The notes beneath the pieces were generated by a model. It did no database searches. It saw nothing but the letters and a program-made list of their open reading frames with translations, and was not told the origin of the DNA. From Candidatus Latescibacterota bacterium (GTDB lineage Bacteria; Latescibacterota; UBA2968; UBA8231), in contig RKRN01000055.1 in NCBI GenBank assembly GCA_007571365.1, forward strand, positions 1 to 64,000: a stretch of 64,000 nt of DNA, in the 5' to 3' direction. The position numbers and the translations under genes were made by a program. How positions within the stretch are numbered: the first letter of the stretch is position 1; the number at the start of each line of letters is the position of its first letter. Of this stretch, positions 1 through 9,335 are shown piece after piece.

Positions 1-1440
1 CACCGGAAAAACTGGGGAGCGGCGGGCGGGCTGGCCTTGGGGATCGCCGCGCTGCTGCTGCCCGCCCTCCTGGGGTCGGCTTGGACGCCAAAATTTGCCG
101 AGCTTGGGCTGGCCGAGGGCTTCGGCCGGCTCTATGCCCTCTGGCAAGGGATTGAGTTCCTGCCGGACCGCGACCCCTACTATGCGCGTCAGCATTCCAG
201 TCTGCTTGCGGCGTTATTGTGGAAAGCCGGGCTGGCCTTTCCCTTCGGCCTAGTGGCCCCGCTGGCCTTGGTGGGCATCCTCTCGCGCCTCCGCGTCGAG
301 CGCCAGCCGGTCGAGACCGCGCTGCTCCTGTTCGTCGGATGTTTCGCGGTGCAGGCCCTGCTCTTCTCGCCGGCCGACTCGACCGCACGGGCCCCGGCTG
401 TACCGGCGTTGCTGATCTTTGCGGCCAGCGGCGTGGCGGCTATGGGTGCCCGGCCGCCGCGGTCGGCACTGGCTGTCGGTGCGGCCGGCCTGCTCCTAGC
501 CATCGGCCTCAACGCCGGCGATGTAGGCGCGGCCGGCCGCGCCCGCCAGCACTATTGGCTCGGCTATGGCTTTGAGCAACTCGGCCTGCGCGCCAATGCG
601 ATTCGGGAGTACGAACAGGCCCTGGCGCTAGACGCCGGCCGCCTAGCGACCTACTACGCGCTGGGCGAGCACTACCTAGCCCAAAGCGACAATATCCGCG
701 CCGGTGGCCTCTACGAGCGCCTGCTCCAGCGCTGGCCCGATCAGCACCGGGCACGCCGGGCGCTCGGGGAGGTGTACCTAGCCTCTGGACGGGCCGCGGA
801 AGCAGCGAAGTTGTACCAGGGCCTAATGGACGCGGAGGCCGCCGCGGAGGCCGAGTTGCTACCCATGCTGGGCGAGGCCCTGGTCCGCAGCGGCGATATG
901 GAAGGAGGCATCAGAGCCTACCGCGAGGCCCTGGAGGCGCTGCCGAGCAACGGCGCGGTACGCGGCAAGTTGGCCTTGTTGTACTCGGCCACAGGCCAGC
1001 TCGCCGAGGCGGTGGACGCCTACCGCATCCTGTTCGAGGAGGGCCAAGTGGCCGAATTCGGGCCCCCGCTGGCCGAGGTGCTAATCCGCAGTCGGCGCGC
1101 CGAAGAGGCGGCGGCCGTGCTCGAGCGGGTCCTGCAGGCTGCGCCCGAATCGACTGCGGCTCTGGCACTGCGGGGCAAGCAACTGTTTGAGCAGGGCCGC
1201 TACCGCGCCGCCGCTGTCCACTTCGAGCGGTTGCGCCGGCTTTGGCCGCAGGACTACCGCGTCTATTTCTTTTTAGCCCAGCTCTATGAGCAGCTCGGCG
1301 CAGAGACCAAGGCGGACGACGCCCACGCGCTCTACATCCGCTACCGGCGGCACAAAGAGCGCGAGGAAATACAGGAGCAGATGCAGCGCGTGGGAGAAAC
1401 GATGGCGGAGCAGCTAAAATCCCAACTGGAGCAAAGATAG
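1..1440 (+). CDS. Membrane/TPR protein (C-terminal part of a GT39/ArnT-like + TPR protein), truncated at window left edge
   Basis: Frame is open from base 1 (HRKNWGAAGGLALGIAALL...), so the TTG at 37 is probably not the true start. Hydrophobic N-part then several TPR-like repeats. Similar to 12775..14688 (YYARQHSSLLAALLWKAGLAFPFGLVAPLAL vs YYARHQSSLLQALLWIRGLAFPFGLVGPLAL). Confidence 0.8.
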   Translation, partial: HRKNWGAAGGLALGIAALLLPALLGSAWTPKFAELGLAEGFGRLYALWQGIEFLPDRDPYYARQHSSLLAALLWKAGLAFPFGLVAPLALVGILSRLRVERQPVETALLLFVGCFAVQALLFSPADSTARAPAVPALLIFAASGVAAMGARPPRSALAVGAAGLLLAIGLNAGDVGAAGRARQHYWLGYGFEQLGLRANAIREYEQALALDAGRLATYYALGEHYLAQSDNIRAGGLYERLLQRWPDQHRARRALGEVYLASGRAAEAAKLYQGLMDAEAAAEAELLPMLGEALVRSGDMEGGIRAYREALEALPSNGAVRGKLALLYSATGQLAEAVDAYRILFEEGQVAEFGPPLAEVLIRSRRAEEAAAVLERVLQAAPESTAALALRGKQLFEQGRYRAAAVHFERLRRLWPQDYRVYFFLAQLYEQLGAETKADDAHALYIRYRRHKEREEIQEQMQRVGETMAEQLKSQLEQR

Positions 1441-3482
1441 TGCGGAGACCGGGGCTGATGCTGCTGGCACTCGCCTGCGGGCTTTCCACCGCTGCAGCCG
1501 AAGAGGTGCGGTTCGGCCAAGGAGGCAACATCACTTGGCAAGGAGAGGTCTCCGGGTTGTCGGGCGTCTCCACCATCCAGCCCGAATTCCGCCCCGCCCT
1601 CAACCCGAACACCACCGCCATCGGCGTCGCCCCGGACGACCGGATCGAACTGGCGGAGCCCGACTACCCCCAAGCCATGCTGCCCATCCGGTTAGACGAG
1701 GGCGAGAACCTGTCTGCGAGTCTGGTCGCCGAAGGCGGCAGCATTGTCTCCGAAACGGCCGTGGAGATCAACAGAGACGAGCTGGCGGCGATTTTGCAGG
1801 GGCTTCTTTCTCCCGAACCGACGGGCGCGGCTTTCGAGCGCAAAGGCACCAATATCCTCGGCACCCTGCTGACCGTGGACCTCGGAGCCACCGTCGGCGT
1901 CAACCGCATCCGCTTCTTTCCGCGCAACACCTTCCTCCCCGCCCCGACCACGCCGTTCCAGAACGACTTTCTGCGGAGCTTTGAACTGCGAATCCACGAC
2001 GGTTTGCACCTGAACGAAGCCGGGCTGCCGGCCTTGGGGACTTGGGAGTCCTTCCTGACCGTTCACGACAGCAACGATCCGGTGATGGTCGTCGAAATCA
2101 ATCCGCCCCGCTATCTGCGCTTTGTCCGCCTGCGCGCTGCGTCGTCCATACCCTTTGAGATCGAGAAGCTACAGATTTTCGGCGAGGGCTTTTTCCCGAC
2201 CGCCCAGTATCTCTCGCCCATCGTCGATCTGGGCACCCCCAGCAACTGGGGACAAATTCGCTGGACGAGCAACGTGCTGGGAGAGGAGGCCCTCACCGAT
2301 CTCATCGTCCGCACCCGCACCGGCAGCGACGCCACGCCCTTCGTCTACAACCGCACCGAGGTGGGCAACCCCAACGCCGAGGATATACCCTTCTCCATCG
2401 ACAACCCGAGCGAACCTCTTTCCCGGGCGGAGTTTTTCAACCTGCCCGTCGAGGGGACCGCCGCTGATTCTTGGCAGCGCGGGTCTATAAGAGACGACTT
2501 AGACAACTGGAGTCCGTGGTCGCCGCCTTACTCGGCGGCCGCCGGCTCCCGCAACACCTCGCCGGCACCCCGGACCTACTTCCAGTTCCGGGTCGACTTT
2601 CTGAGCCGAGAGCTGCATTCGAGCCAAGTCCTCAACAGTCTAGCCTTTGAGTTCACTAGGCCGGCTCTGGCCGATGCCCTCATAGCCGAGGTCTTTCCGC
2701 GCACTGTGGAGGCCGCTCAGGCCACTGCCTTCGTGTATGCGGTGCGGGCCGAAATGGAACGCAGCGAGCTTCAGGGCTTTAACGGTTTTGAACTATTCAC
2801 GCAGGGACGGGTCGCACAGATCGCACGACTGGAGATCGTGGCCGCCGACGGCCAGAGCCTCTTAGATCACACCTTTGAGACGCCGGATCGCGTAGCGGAC
2901 GAGGGCGCCGCCGCCATCACTTCCATCACCGACGAGGGCTTCGCCGTCCGCTTCCCCCGCATCGATGCGGATGGCACCATACTCAAGATCCACTTCGTCA
3001 ACCGCGTTCTTGCCTACAGCAGTGATTTCGGCGGTCGGGCCTTGGTACATGAAACCGAAGCCTTTCAATGGGTGCAAGCCGGCAATGCAACGGCGCTGGA
3101 TGCAAACGATGCCCACTTCGATTCGGGCATCACCGTCTTGAGTCCGGCCGTGACCCGCACCGGACTGATCGGCAACTTCGCCCTCGACACCCCGGTCTTC
3201 ACGCCCAACGGCGATGGCGCACACGACAGCCTGCGGCTGCGTTTTGAGGTGCTCGCGGTCGTGGGCGAGGCCGATATAAGGGGGACTCTGTTCGATATTA
3301 GCGGCCGGCCGCGGGCGACGCTCTTCGAGCACCGGGGCGGCAACGGCACCTACGCCGAACATTGGCACGGCCGCAACGACCAAGGCCAACTGCTGCCGCC
3401 CGGGATCTATCTCGTGCGACTGGAGGTGGGCGGCGACGCCCGCTCCACCGCAGCTATCCGCTCGGTGGGGATTGCGTATTAA
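1440..3482 (+). CDS. Exported protein with F5/8 type C-like (discoidin) region and C-terminal FlgD-like Ig domain
   Basis: GTG start overlaps preceding TAG stop; signal peptide MRRPGLMLLALACGLSTAAA; C-terminus TPVFTPNGDGAHDSLRLRF...GIYLVRLEV...VGIAY. Confidence 0.85.
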   Translation: MRRPGLMLLALACGLSTAAAEEVRFGQGGNITWQGEVSGLSGVSTIQPEFRPALNPNTTAIGVAPDDRIELAEPDYPQAMLPIRLDEGENLSASLVAEGGSIVSETAVEINRDELAAILQGLLSPEPTGAAFERKGTNILGTLLTVDLGATVGVNRIRFFPRNTFLPAPTTPFQNDFLRSFELRIHDGLHLNEAGLPALGTWESFLTVHDSNDPVMVVEINPPRYLRFVRLRAASSIPFEIEKLQIFGEGFFPTAQYLSPIVDLGTPSNWGQIRWTSNVLGEEALTDLIVRTRTGSDATPFVYNRTEVGNPNAEDIPFSIDNPSEPLSRAEFFNLPVEGTAADSWQRGSIRDDLDNWSPWSPPYSAAAGSRNTSPAPRTYFQFRVDFLSRELHSSQVLNSLAFEFTRPALADALIAEVFPRTVEAAQATAFVYAVRAEMERSELQGFNGFELFTQGRVAQIARLEIVAADGQSLLDHTFETPDRVADEGAAAITSITDEGFAVRFPRIDADGTILKIHFVNRVLAYSSDFGGRALVHETEAFQWVQAGNATALDANDAHFDSGITVLSPAVTRTGLIGNFALDTPVFTPNGDGAHDSLRLRFEVLAVVGEADIRGTLFDISGRPRATLFEHRGGNGTYAEHWHGRNDQGQLLPPGIYLVRLEVGGDARSTAAIRSVGIAY

Positions 3483-6234
3483 CAGGCGTTTTATGGGGCG
3501 TTTTACGCAGAAAAGAGGCCGCGGCATAAGGTCACTGGCGATACCGCGACTCGCTTGTATCTTGCTCGCGGCCGGTTCCGGCCTCGGTCTCGAGCCGGCC
3601 GATGGTCAGATCGACTACGGCGGTCGCCTCGGCCAAGTGCAGGCCGGCCAGCGGAGCTTTGTACCCCATGGGCCCACAACTCTGATGGAGGCCGTCGATC
3701 CGGCCGTGCGCAAATGGTACGTGCCACAGGAGTTGTACTCGCAGTCCAAGTTCTGGCAGTGGGAGACCACCAACTACGCCCGCGAGCTGTACCAAGGCTA
3801 TGTCAACAACACCCTCGAAGGCGACTTCTTCTACGATCTCTACGGCAATCTGCTCACGCGGGGCTGGCTGCTGTACAACACCAACCAGACCAACCCGGTG
3901 GAACGCGGACACGTCGTGTTTGAATCCCGCAACCTGAACGACTGGTTCTCCAACATCGCCATCGCATCCGAGGAGAAGGGTCAGTATCGCTACGCCCTGA
4001 CCGTCGGCCGCGATCTGCGCACGACGCTGACTCCGATGGTCTTTTCAAAACCGCGGTTCAACGGGGTGCAGCTCGATTTGGCTACCGACAAGTACGAGGG
4101 GACGATACTCTATTCACAGGGCGGCATCGGTGGCCAAGCGGACGTGCGACCCCGCACCGACGTCACCACGATCATGGGGGGCCGCTTTGCGACTCAGGTG
4201 GGCGATTTCGTGGAAGTGGGGATTCACATGGCCAACGCCCATCAGTCCAACAGCCTGAACGACCAGCTAATGGACAACCTGCTCTCCGGCTCGCTACCGG
4301 AATCCAAAAACGAGCTGGTTTCCACCATCGAGATCGTCCTGCGCGACGACTCGCCCGCGGACCTGACGAGCGGAGCGTCGTACTTTCCAGCCGGCTCCGA
4401 CATCATCATCACCTATCTCGACGGCACCAAGGATGTCGGCAAGGACATTCGCTTCGCGCCCGTCGTGCAGGGAGGAATTCCCGGGCCGGGTTTCCTCACC
4501 GCCACCGGCAACGACGAGATCCGCCTGACATACGATTTCACCGACCCCTCGTTCGTCGCCCGGGCCCGGGCGGACCGCAGCGAAATCGCCAAGGTCGAAT
4601 TCCGCCTGACTCTGGCCAACGACTACCAGATATGGATGACCTCAGACCGACAGACCAGCCGCAGCGGCGAGCCTGTGCTGCTGATCGTGGAGCGGGCGAG
4701 CGGCCATGTCAGGGACGGCTCCAATCTAGGCGTCGTGCAGTTCGACTACGGTCTGCCCACCGCCACGCACCTGATCGGCAGCAGCCTGAAGGTGAATGAC
4801 GTGTGGGGCTTTGACTTCTACGGCGAATACGACCTAGGGTGGAGCTACCGCAAATACCCCAATCCGCTGGCCGAAAGCCACGAGGTCTCGTCCGGCGTCC
4901 GCGGCCAGCGCGCCCGGCCGGCCTATATGTTGAATCTGAGCAAGCAGGCCCATCCGTTCTTCTTTTTTGGCGAGGCCTACAGCATCGATCCCCTGTACAA
5001 TACCCAGACCTTCGTCGTAGATGCTGACGGCACCATGTTCTACGATGAGGACCGATTGAAGCTAGAGTTGGTCGACGACAACGACGATCAGGACCGCCTC
5101 CCCGACCTATTCCGCCTCGACACCGTAGCCCAAGGCACGGCCGATCCCTTTGCCGCAGAACTGGGTGCTGTCGACTTCCGCGTTTTTCCCGGCTGGGATC
5201 GCAACAACGATTTTATCCCCGACTACAACCAAAACGACAATCGGGCCCAGCCCAATACCATCCCCGACTACGAGGAGCCGTTTCTGCGGTTCGGCACCGA
5301 CCGCCCCGAATTCCTGCTCGGAGTCGACATGAACCACAACTTTTGGGTCGATCGCTTTGAAAACGACGAAGAGCCGGACTACCCCTACCCCCGAGATCGC
5401 CGGGGCTTCAACCTGTTCGGCGGGGTCCATTTGACCGCGGATCTGGAGGTCAAACTCGGCGCACTCCGCGAGGAATCGATTGCCTCCCAACAGCGCAATC
5501 ATAGTAACTACGCGGTGCTGGAATGCGATCGGACCTCGCCGCGTTGGGGGCGGTTGCGCCTCTTGCAAATGTTGGAGTTGGTCCACGACGATATCGCCGA
5601 CCCGCTGCTGCAATGGGCCCCCAACAATTCCCTCGCCGGCGGACGGGTCGTGCGCTTAGCCGATCCGCTGCTGGCCCGAGATGCCTCGATCAACCGTTCC
5701 TTCGTCGGCCACCACTGGCAGAAGGGGCCTTGGTTCGTGCAGAGCAAGTTGAGTTATCTCCGCTTTGACCAGCGGCTGGACGAGTCGGAAAGGCTGCGCC
5801 AGGGCCTCGACGAGTCCGACTTCTTCTTCGGCCTCGTCAACAAGGCCTCCTACCGCTATCATTGGGGGCCCTTGCAACTGGTGCCGCAGTGGAAAAGCGA
5901 ATACATCGACCAGAGTCGCAATCTGTTCAGCGACGAGGAACGCACCACGTTGACCGAGGTGCTTTCCGGCTTGGTGGTCGTGCCGCTGCTGTACGCTACC
6001 ACTTTGCAGGGCGGGGTCGAATACCTCCTTTCTTGGGACTTAGAAGGTCGGACCGCCGATTTCACCACCGCGTCCTACGGCTTGCAGTTTACTAGCACCT
6101 CGGCCTATCAGGGCTATGAGGTGTGGCTCGTCACGAGGTTTGTGGCGGAGCGCACCGACCCGCACGGGGCGGATGCCTTCACGAGGGTGCAATCGTTTAT
6201 CAGCGTATACGCTGGACTGGAAAGGTCGCCATGA
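3472..6234 (+). CDS. Large exported, putative outer-membrane protein with Asp-rich (Ca-binding-like) repeats
   Basis: 920-aa ORF overlapping the upstream gene; alternative ATG start at 3493. Hydrophobic signal segment LACILLAAGSGLGL; D/N-rich segments (DDNDDQDRLPDLFRLD, WDRNNDFIPDYNQNDNRAQPNTIPDYEE, GVDMNHNFWVDRFENDEEPDYPYPRD); aromatic-rich C-terminal half suggests beta-barrel (inference). Confidence 0.75.
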   Translation: MRINRRFMGRFTQKRGRGIRSLAIPRLACILLAAGSGLGLEPADGQIDYGGRLGQVQAGQRSFVPHGPTTLMEAVDPAVRKWYVPQELYSQSKFWQWETTNYARELYQGYVNNTLEGDFFYDLYGNLLTRGWLLYNTNQTNPVERGHVVFESRNLNDWFSNIAIASEEKGQYRYALTVGRDLRTTLTPMVFSKPRFNGVQLDLATDKYEGTILYSQGGIGGQADVRPRTDVTTIMGGRFATQVGDFVEVGIHMANAHQSNSLNDQLMDNLLSGSLPESKNELVSTIEIVLRDDSPADLTSGASYFPAGSDIIITYLDGTKDVGKDIRFAPVVQGGIPGPGFLTATGNDEIRLTYDFTDPSFVARARADRSEIAKVEFRLTLANDYQIWMTSDRQTSRSGEPVLLIVERASGHVRDGSNLGVVQFDYGLPTATHLIGSSLKVNDVWGFDFYGEYDLGWSYRKYPNPLAESHEVSSGVRGQRARPAYMLNLSKQAHPFFFFGEAYSIDPLYNTQTFVVDADGTMFYDEDRLKLELVDDNDDQDRLPDLFRLDTVAQGTADPFAAELGAVDFRVFPGWDRNNDFIPDYNQNDNRAQPNTIPDYEEPFLRFGTDRPEFLLGVDMNHNFWVDRFENDEEPDYPYPRDRRGFNLFGGVHLTADLEVKLGALREESIASQQRNHSNYAVLECDRTSPRWGRLRLLQMLELVHDDIADPLLQWAPNNSLAGGRVVRLADPLLARDASINRSFVGHHWQKGPWFVQSKLSYLRFDQRLDESERLRQGLDESDFFFGLVNKASYRYHWGPLQLVPQWKSEYIDQSRNLFSDEERTTLTEVLSGLVVVPLLYATTLQGGVEYLLSWDLEGRTADFTTASYGLQFTSTSAYQGYEVWLVTRFVAERTDPHGADAFTRVQSFISVYAGLERSP

Positions 6235-9200
6235 TTCGACGAGCTCAAGCCCTGTGCGGCATTCTCTTGCTGAGCGGCGGCAACCCGCTATGGGCGCAGA
6301 AGGGCTACGACCTGCGCAACGATCAGATCGTCGTCGACCAAGCGCGACACTGGGAGCGGTGGACGATGCCCGCCCACCTCGTCCGCGTCGCGGCGGATGG
6401 CGCGGTGCGGGCGCGGAACTTTCGCACGGTCTATGAGCTGCTGTCCGACCAATCCTTTGGCCGGCCGGTGACCCTCACCCGCTCTGCGCCGCGCATAGCC
6501 AACATGGACAGCACCCTCAGGCTGGACTTCCAAGGCAATTCAGTCGCGGACCTGAGCGGCAATCTCATCTACGACTACCTAGTCCGACCCGGCGCGAGCC
6601 GCGCCGGGTCCAATCCCCACCTCATGCAGCACATCGCCGACGGAGACCCGGACACCTTCTGGGAACCCAATCTCGACGACTCACCCGAAGACTGGTGGGT
6701 CGAAGTGGATTTGGGCCGGCCGGTGCCCTTAGAGCGAGTTCGGCTGTCCTTCGTCGCCGAGGCCCTGGGGGATCCCTTCTACCGGTTCATCCTCCTCCTC
6801 GGGCCGACCCAAGGCAACTACGCGGATGAGACGCCCGGCAACCTGGAGACCTTCATTCCCTTTGAAGGCGTGAACGCGGAGCAACGCACCTTTGTCTTCG
6901 ACGCCGAGCGGGTCAGCGCCGACCTGCCGGCAGACGACCGGGTTGCCCAGACCAGACGCCTGCCCGTCACGGACAGCAACAAGCACTCCAGTGCTTACTA
7001 CGGCGTGGCCGAACCGAGCCCAGAGTGGAACGGCAAGTTGGTCGAAATCATCCGCATCGTGGTCACCGACACCCGCGGGGGCCGCGCCGAGCCAATCAGC
7101 GAGGAGCAATGGCAGGCCCGGCCCGCGGAGGAACGCGGTGCCATCGTGTACTTCCTGAAAGACGGGGACTTTGAGGAGCCAGTGGATGAGGACACCTATT
7201 TCGCCCTGCCCGCAGACCGGCAGGGGCGGCGGGTCCACTATCGCCGCGAGTTGCCGCGCTTGGCCGAGGTAGAGGCCTGGGGTCGGGGAGACGAGATCGG
7301 TATTGAGATACTATCCGGCGGCGGCACGGTGGAGCAGACTTCGACCGGCGGTGCTCCGGCTGCCATGTTCGATGGGAGTTATGGCAGCGCCAATCAGCTC
7401 AGTACCTACCTCATCTCCGCTCCGGGGCAGAACACGCTGACTGTCGATATGGGCGGCACCGTTTGGTTGCAAGAGATTCGGACCATCAGCCAGAATCCGC
7501 CGCGGGGCTACGTCTTGCGCGGCTCGAACGGCACTAGGGACGCGCAGGGGAACCTCCAGTGGGAGCAACTCTCGGCGGTCGAGCGCGAGACCAACGTCGA
7601 CAACGGCTATTTTCGCCTCGTTGCCGATGTGCTAGCACCAGCCCGCCGCGTCCGCTTTCTCGATATGATCGCCTTTGCTCTGCAAGAGGACAGCACCGAA
7701 CTGACCAGCCGCGTCTGGCCGCGGATTCGGCTGATGTGGCTCTTCTCCGAGGGGCCCCCCGCCGAAGTGGTATTGGAATCGGACCTGATCGAACTGCCCG
7801 GCGTGGTCGCCCTCGGCGCCGTTCGCTGGGCGGCCACAGCACCCCCCGGCTCTGAGGTGCAGATTCGCACCCGCACCGGCGACCAGCTAGTGGAGCGCAT
7901 CCGCTACTTCGACAAGACCGGCAACGAAAAGACCAAGTCCCAGCACAGAAGGCTGTCCTTTACCCAGAAAGGCCCTATCGACACGTCGAACGTGGCCGGG
8001 CCGGGCTGGAGCACTTGGAGCAGGAAGTACGAGCGTTCCGGCGATCCGGCCACCTCGCCAGGGCTGCGCCGTTTCCTGAAAATCCAAGTGCGCCTCGTCA
8101 ATCACGACCGCCAAGCGGTGCCGGGCATTGAGCAGATCAGCGTCGATCTGCGGACGCCCGTGGCCCAGCGCCTGGGGGCCGAGGTCTGGCCCGAGCGGGT
8201 GCCGGCCGGTCGGCTCGATACCTTTGAGGTCTTCGTGCAGCCCAGTTTCCTCGAGCAACCCGCCAGTAGCCACAGCCCGGGTTTCGACGAGGTCCTCGTC
8301 AGGGCCGATCCGCCGATCGAGCTCCGCGTGATAGACCTAGCGGTCGGCACCGAGCCCGAACTGTCTGGGAGCGAGCCTGCACAGCTTTTCGAGCGGCCCT
8401 ACCCCGGAGGAATCGAGGCTGCCGATGGCCAAGTCCTGCAGGTACTCAGCGAGGGAGATTCGCTCTGGTTGCGCCTGCCCGCACCGATGCAGAGCGTCCC
8501 CGCGGGGTTGCTCCCGCGCCTCTACTACCGCCAGCTCGACCCCGGCGACGAAGTGCCCACCGGCCTAGACGGCCGGCTGCTAACCACAAACAGCCACAAC
8601 CGATTGCCCGAAAACGAGCGGGGTGCCATTCGCCACTTCCGCCGAGTTGGAGCCGAGCTGGAGGAAGTAGCTAGCAACGCCTACCAGAGCTTATCCGAGG
8701 AGGAGAAGGGCCCGGTGCGCTACTTCCGAGTCGTGACCAGCTTGGGGGAACAGACGGTGTTCACCGCGCTCGGGGATTCCCTAAGCGATAGCCAGTACGC
8801 TCAATTGAGCACCCACGAACGCGGCCGGGTAGTCGGCCTTGGACGGCTGTTGCGCCTGCGCTTCTCGGCGGCCGTGTACCTGCCGAGCACCCAGTTGGAG
8901 GTGGCCGTGCGCCACAGCAGTCTGGCGGTGCTCTGGCAGGGCGCCGCGGACCAAGATGTCACCACCCTGCGCCCGGCAAGCGCCTTGGCCATCCAAGCCG
9001 GGGAAACAGGCGACGTCGTCGCCAATCTCTCCATCACCCCCAACCCCTTTACGCCCAACGGCGACGGCGTCAACGACGAAGCCCAGATCCGTTTTGCCCT
9101 GTTCGCCGTCGCGGTCTCTCGTTCGGTGGCGGTGCGGATTTACTCCCTAGGCGGCGATCTCGTCCGCCGCCTAGATCGCCAGTTGGTAGGCGGTCCACAG

Positions 9201-9335
9201 GTTGTCGCTTGGAACGGCCGCGACGATCGCGGGGGCTTGGTGGCCCCCGGCCTCTACCTCTGCCAAGTCGGCGCGGCAGCGGATGCCAAAGCCGGAAGGC
9301 GCAAACGTGATCGCGTGATCGCCGTAGCGTATTGA
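6231..9335 (+). CDS. Large exported protein: discoidin-like region, internal ERG-type repeats, C-terminal FlgD-like Ig domain
   Basis: ATG at 6231 overlaps the TGA of the upstream gene (ATGA); the ORF track extends to 6123 but MIRRAQALCGILLLSGGNPLWAQ is a better start (signal peptide). C-terminus ITPNPFTPNGDGVNDEAQIRF...GLYLCQVG...VIAVAY. Confidence 0.85.
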   Translation: MIRRAQALCGILLLSGGNPLWAQKGYDLRNDQIVVDQARHWERWTMPAHLVRVAADGAVRARNFRTVYELLSDQSFGRPVTLTRSAPRIANMDSTLRLDFQGNSVADLSGNLIYDYLVRPGASRAGSNPHLMQHIADGDPDTFWEPNLDDSPEDWWVEVDLGRPVPLERVRLSFVAEALGDPFYRFILLLGPTQGNYADETPGNLETFIPFEGVNAEQRTFVFDAERVSADLPADDRVAQTRRLPVTDSNKHSSAYYGVAEPSPEWNGKLVEIIRIVVTDTRGGRAEPISEEQWQARPAEERGAIVYFLKDGDFEEPVDEDTYFALPADRQGRRVHYRRELPRLAEVEAWGRGDEIGIEILSGGGTVEQTSTGGAPAAMFDGSYGSANQLSTYLISAPGQNTLTVDMGGTVWLQEIRTISQNPPRGYVLRGSNGTRDAQGNLQWEQLSAVERETNVDNGYFRLVADVLAPARRVRFLDMIAFALQEDSTELTSRVWPRIRLMWLFSEGPPAEVVLESDLIELPGVVALGAVRWAATAPPGSEVQIRTRTGDQLVERIRYFDKTGNEKTKSQHRRLSFTQKGPIDTSNVAGPGWSTWSRKYERSGDPATSPGLRRFLKIQVRLVNHDRQAVPGIEQISVDLRTPVAQRLGAEVWPERVPAGRLDTFEVFVQPSFLEQPASSHSPGFDEVLVRADPPIELRVIDLAVGTEPELSGSEPAQLFERPYPGGIEAADGQVLQVLSEGDSLWLRLPAPMQSVPAGLLPRLYYRQLDPGDEVPTGLDGRLLTTNSHNRLPENERGAIRHFRRVGAELEEVASNAYQSLSEEEKGPVRYFRVVTSLGEQTVFTALGDSLSDSQYAQLSTHERGRVVGLGRLLRLRFSAAVYLPSTQLEVAVRHSSLAVLWQGAADQDVTTLRPASALAIQAGETGDVVANLSITPNPFTPNGDGVNDEAQIRFALFAVAVSRSVAVRIYSLGGDLVRRLDRQLVGGPQVVAWNGRDDRGGLVAPGLYLCQVGAAADAKAGRRKRDRVIAVAY

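Noticed and set aside
911-3527. Minus-strand ORFs (911..1621, 1341..1673, 2862..3527)
   Set aside because: Antisense to clearly protein-like TPR and FlgD-Ig genes; Arg/Pro/Ala-rich low-complexity translations.
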